From NCBI RefSeq assembly GCF_000150275.1, contig NW_002060944.1:520860-584859 (forward strand): a stretch of 64,000 bases of DNA. The letters are read 5' to 3'. Shown piece after piece: positions 61,301 through 64,000 of this stretch. The stretch's first letter is position 1. The number at the start of each line of letters is the position of its first letter. Source of the stretch: Trichoplax adhaerens. Taxonomy: Eukaryota > Placozoa > Uniplacotomia > Trichoplacea > Trichoplacidae. The position numbers and the translations under genes were made by a program. The notes under the pieces were generated by a model, which saw nothing but the letters and a program-made list of their open reading frames with translations, was not told the origin of the DNA and ran no database searches.

Positions 61301-64000
61301 TTAAGTTTATCAAAAGTTAGAAGCTTTAATTTCTGATGTAGTATGAGATACGATATTCCATAACCTGGTGACTTCCACTTTCAACCGCATAATGCAAAGG
61401 TGTTTTTTCAAAATTATCGGTTGAATTTAGAAATTGAATACCATGAGCCTACATATTTACAAAATAAATCGTACAAGTATTAATGAGATCAAATATAACT
61501 GGATATTAAAAGTTATTATGTAGCTTAATTGACATCTGTTAGCATATTTTTTCGATGCTCGTATTTAGTAACCATATATTTGTAGATAACTTACTCGTAT
61601 TAAATGTTGAATTAGCTGCACATGGCCATTTTGAACAGCGAGATGAAGACAATTTCGATGTACTTCATCGACGGAAGAAATACTAGCATTATGCCGGAAT
61701 AAGTAGTCAATTACCGCGATATGGCCTTTTGCAGCAGCACACATTAACGGTGTTTTCTTGGTATGATCGACAGCATCAACATCGGAACCCTTTAATGGAA
61801 TAAGACGTATTCCTAAATTGAAAGTAACGCTAATGGATAACTAGTTTATACTTATTTATTATTAAAATTAACACATACAGTAATGATAATATTAATATTA
61901 TTTCTCTTTAATAGAATAATTGGCATACCTTAATTAAAATAATACTAATGGATAGCTAGCTTACACTAACTTATTATCAAAATCGACACACGACGTATAC
62001 GACAAAGGCAATATTAATGTCTTTTCTCTTTCATATAATAAATGAAATACCTAAATTAAAGTAATACTGTCGGAAAACTAGTTTATGCAACTTAGTATCT
62101 AAATTGACATATGTAACAAAGAGAGCATTAATGTCTTTTTAGAAATATAGTTCTTATATTATACCGATAATTTCTCTCCCTCAAAATAGACAAAAGTATA
62201 AAGATTGTTACAAATATTTTAGTAAACAGTATATCTAGAAAATCCTTCATATGGTAATCAGCTGAGAAAGTCCATAATTTACAAACATCGATTTTAGAAA
62301 AACAGAAGGATTACTTTTATAGTAATGGCGATCAATGCTACAAGTTGTATTCGAAAAGAAATATCAAACAATTTGTACTTACTACGTCTATTAGCAATGT
62401 CATAATGGGTAAATGCCCGTATAAACTTGCTAGGAAAAATGGCGTTTTATACTGATGGTTGTATATGTTTACTGAAGCTCCTTTATGGATCAGCAATTTG
62501 GTAGCTTCAAAGTAGCCGTTAGCAGCTGCAATATGCAAAGCGGTCCAGCCATCTTTCTATAATATCACGCCAAGATATAAAATTGAAAGAAAAGGCAACA
62601 AGCAATTATTAAGGCTACTACTTATTATAGAGAAAGAAGCATTAATTAATGCTTTATTTGTGACTATCAAAGAAAAGTAAAATGGTTTCTAAACGAAAAT
62701 AATTTGAAGGTTTTTTCAATCAATCCATTATTCATACATGTATGGAGTTGATATTGGAGCCATTCTTGAGGCAAATTTCCAAAGCCTGACGAAAAAAATA
62801 GGATAGATTGAAAAGCAGATAAGTGAGTAATGCGCTCGCTAATTTCTAAAAATGAAATAGAGTTACCTTTGCTTCATTTACAATTATATTCACTATTAGC
62901 TGATGCAATTTAGAGTAAAGTAGTATATTATGTTTGTAATCATGATTCTAAGATGTTCTTCTGGATAGGCAATCTACGCTATTGTTCAATGTAGATAATA
63001 TTTACAATTTTCCACACTAGATGCAAGTATAGCTTATCACGCTTGGTTATTGACTGCATTTATCGTCTTTGCAATTTCTTGTAATCGTTTAGTATTACGT
63101 AGACTATGATAGTATCTATTGCATTGAATTCTATAATTTTACTCTCTACACGCCCTCTATGTTCAAAACTATAAATAGAGCCGGTTTCTGCCTTTGATTT
63201 CGTTAGTTGTGGTAGAGTCGGGGCTAGTCGTTCTGACATTACTCGACAGCAGCTTACAAGCTTCTCCACAGTAACGACAACATTCTTACGCCAATTGACT
63301 GCAATACAGTGTTCACATTTTACGAAAGACAGCTATGTAATCCTGCGATATAGTAATTAATTCAATTTTCACCGACTGATTGAGTCTTTTATTCACGTTT
63401 ACTCTCTGCAGGCTTTCTATCCTCGAAGCTACAATATAATTAGAGCCAGTTTCTGCTTCTGATTGTATTACTTGTCATTTTGAAAGGCTAGTAGTTCTCA
63501 TGTTACCCCATAACAACTTTCACGCTACTCCATAGTAACTACTACATTCTTACGCTACTTGGCCGTAACAAAGTACTTACTTTTCTACCAAAGATAGCTA
63601 TGTAATCCTCTAACATGGCAACTAATTCAAATTTGTCGACTGATTGAATTCTCCATTATAAATTGATAATCCAAAAGTCAAATATCATTTTGTGGATGCA
63701 AGAATAGTCGTCTACTTATTACCTCGACATGACCACCTTGGGCGCTACAATGCAACGGTATTTGCCTTTCGTTATCTTCACAGTTAAGAAGATCAATAAT
63801 AGATAATCCAAAATTAGAGGAAACTTCCAAAAATAATAAAATAATTTGAGTGTGGCCTTTAGATGCTGCACTATGAATTGGTGTGCTACCATCGATCGCT
63901 CTGGCTAACAAGTTGGCTTTATTTTTAATCTGTAAGAATAAATAGGATATTATTTAATTCATTTACTTGGTTGCTCTTACAGCATTTTAGTATAAGGAAG
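55369..64000 (-). CDS. TRPA-like ankyrin-repeat cation channel, copy C (5' end beyond window)
   Basis: Tandem paralog of copy A with the same exon plan, intact as far as read. The gene runs from the right edge to TAA 55369-55371. Ankyrin exons: 63,720-63,930 (DGSTPIHSAASKGHTQIILL), 62,740-62,790, 62,380-62,560 (MHIAAANGYFEATKLLIHKG), 61,600-61,795, 61,360-61,450, 61,195-61,280, 60,650-60,820, 60,380-60,495, 59,995-60,165. Linker exons: 59,745-59,830 (SVMQTLIEKLPRVAK), 59,580-59,640 (VMDLSIERSASASMDK), about 58,940-59,035, 58,730-58,800 (MIEHKRTGLLLHEL). Membrane exons: S1 about 58,355-58,535, S2 58,143-58,240, S3-S4 57,780-57,955, S4-S5 57,267-57,330, S5 57,050-57,125, pore+S6 56,750-56,935 (FDMMLGEIDYIEVFF), TRP-like helix 56,510-56,690, coiled-coil exons 55.65-55.77 and 55.37-55.5 kb. 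The C-terminus is a few residues longer than in A and B. The first ankyrin exons and the start codon lie right of 64,000. Confidence 0.9.
61805..62160. repeat. Three-copy ~118-bp tandem repeat in TRPA copy C intron
   Basis: AACGCTAATGGATAACTAGTTTA (about 61,829), AATACTAATGGATAGCTAGCTTA (about 61,946) and AATACTGTCGGAAAACTAGTTTA (about 62,063) are spaced about 117 bp. Each is followed by AAAATTNACACA, then GGCAATATTAATGTCTTTTC or a variant. All lie between two ankyrin exons. Confidence 0.8.
63105..63640. repeat. Two-copy ~265-bp tandem duplication in TRPA copy C intron
   Basis: TTTACTCTCTACACGCCCTC, then AGAGCCGGTTTCTGCCTTTG (63,178) and AGCTATGTAATCCTGCGATA, matches TTTACTCTCTGCAGGCTTTC, AGAGCCAGTTTCTGCTTCTG (63,443) and AGCTATGTAATCCTCTAACA. 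Unit length is about 265 bp. A 69-codon minus-strand frame in unit 1 is interrupted in unit 2, so it is not treated as a gene. Confidence 0.8.

Noticed and set aside
63060-63269. 69-codon minus-strand frame in a TRPA copy C intron
   Set aside because: Lies in a tandemly duplicated intronic unit; the second unit does not keep the frame open, and it has no ankyrin pattern.
1-64000. CRISPR arrays, bacterial operons, tRNA or rRNA genes
   Set aside because: Tandem repeats present are satellites without spacer structure; all recognised genes are intron-rich animal genes; no cloverleaf-like or rRNA-like segment was noticed by eye, although a covariance-model scan was not possible.

Overview
This is a stretch of animal (metazoan) nuclear genome. 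It is AT-rich, with many short introns (GT..AG, mostly 60-700 bp) and conserved single-copy animal genes. No bacterial operons, CRISPR arrays or convincing RNA genes were seen. Small introns, a USP22-DHRS7B-TMEM11 gene order like that of vertebrates, and an ankyrin-TRP channel array suggest an early-branching animal with a compact genome (placozoan or sponge type). That assignment is an inference and was not tested. Most open frames here are exon pieces, so gene models were built by joining exons at splice sites and comparing with remembered family members.

Layout, left to right. (1) 1-5334, minus: USP22-type deubiquitinase of the SAGA complex, cut by the left edge. (2) 5.5-7.6 kb: a (CCGTA)n tract, a 156-bp dimeric satellite and a degenerate ~90-bp tandem array. 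(3) 8.8-10.9 kb, plus: a decayed DHRS7B-like SDR pseudogene. Its intact tandem sister lies at 13,967-16,125. (4) 17.17-17.68 kb, minus: TMEM11, mitochondrial inner membrane. (5) 17.7-22.4 kb: non-coding, with a tandem pair and a striking block of TACAGTA/CCGTACCG palindromes. (6) 22,379-26,720, plus: TOM1-type VHS-GAT endosomal adaptor. (7) 27,791-35,153, minus: AP5Z1, the zeta subunit of the AP-5 endosomal coat, with a satellite in intron 1. (8) 37.3-64 kb: a tandem array of TRPA-like ankyrin channels on the minus strand. Copy A (37,869-47,529) looks complete. Copy B (50,715-~54,550) is a decayed fragment. Copy C (55,369 to beyond 64,000) is intact as far as seen. Two solo LTRs, each with a perfect 5-bp target-site duplication, sit immediately downstream of copies A and B.

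How the genes relate: USP22 is nuclear and TMEM11 mitochondrial; DHRS7B is a membrane-anchored lipid reductase of ER/peroxisomes. TOM1 and AP5Z1 are convergent neighbours that both serve endosome-lysosome sorting. USP22(-), DHRS7B(+), TMEM11(-) have the same order and relative orientation as on human 17p11.2, and human TOM1L2 is in the same chromosome band. The right half is a birth-and-death array of sensory-type cation channels.

I found no wholly new molecular system. The most notable items are the deep microsynteny, the two decaying tandem duplicates beside intact sisters, the two solo LTRs with intact target duplications, and the palindromic TACAGTA block.
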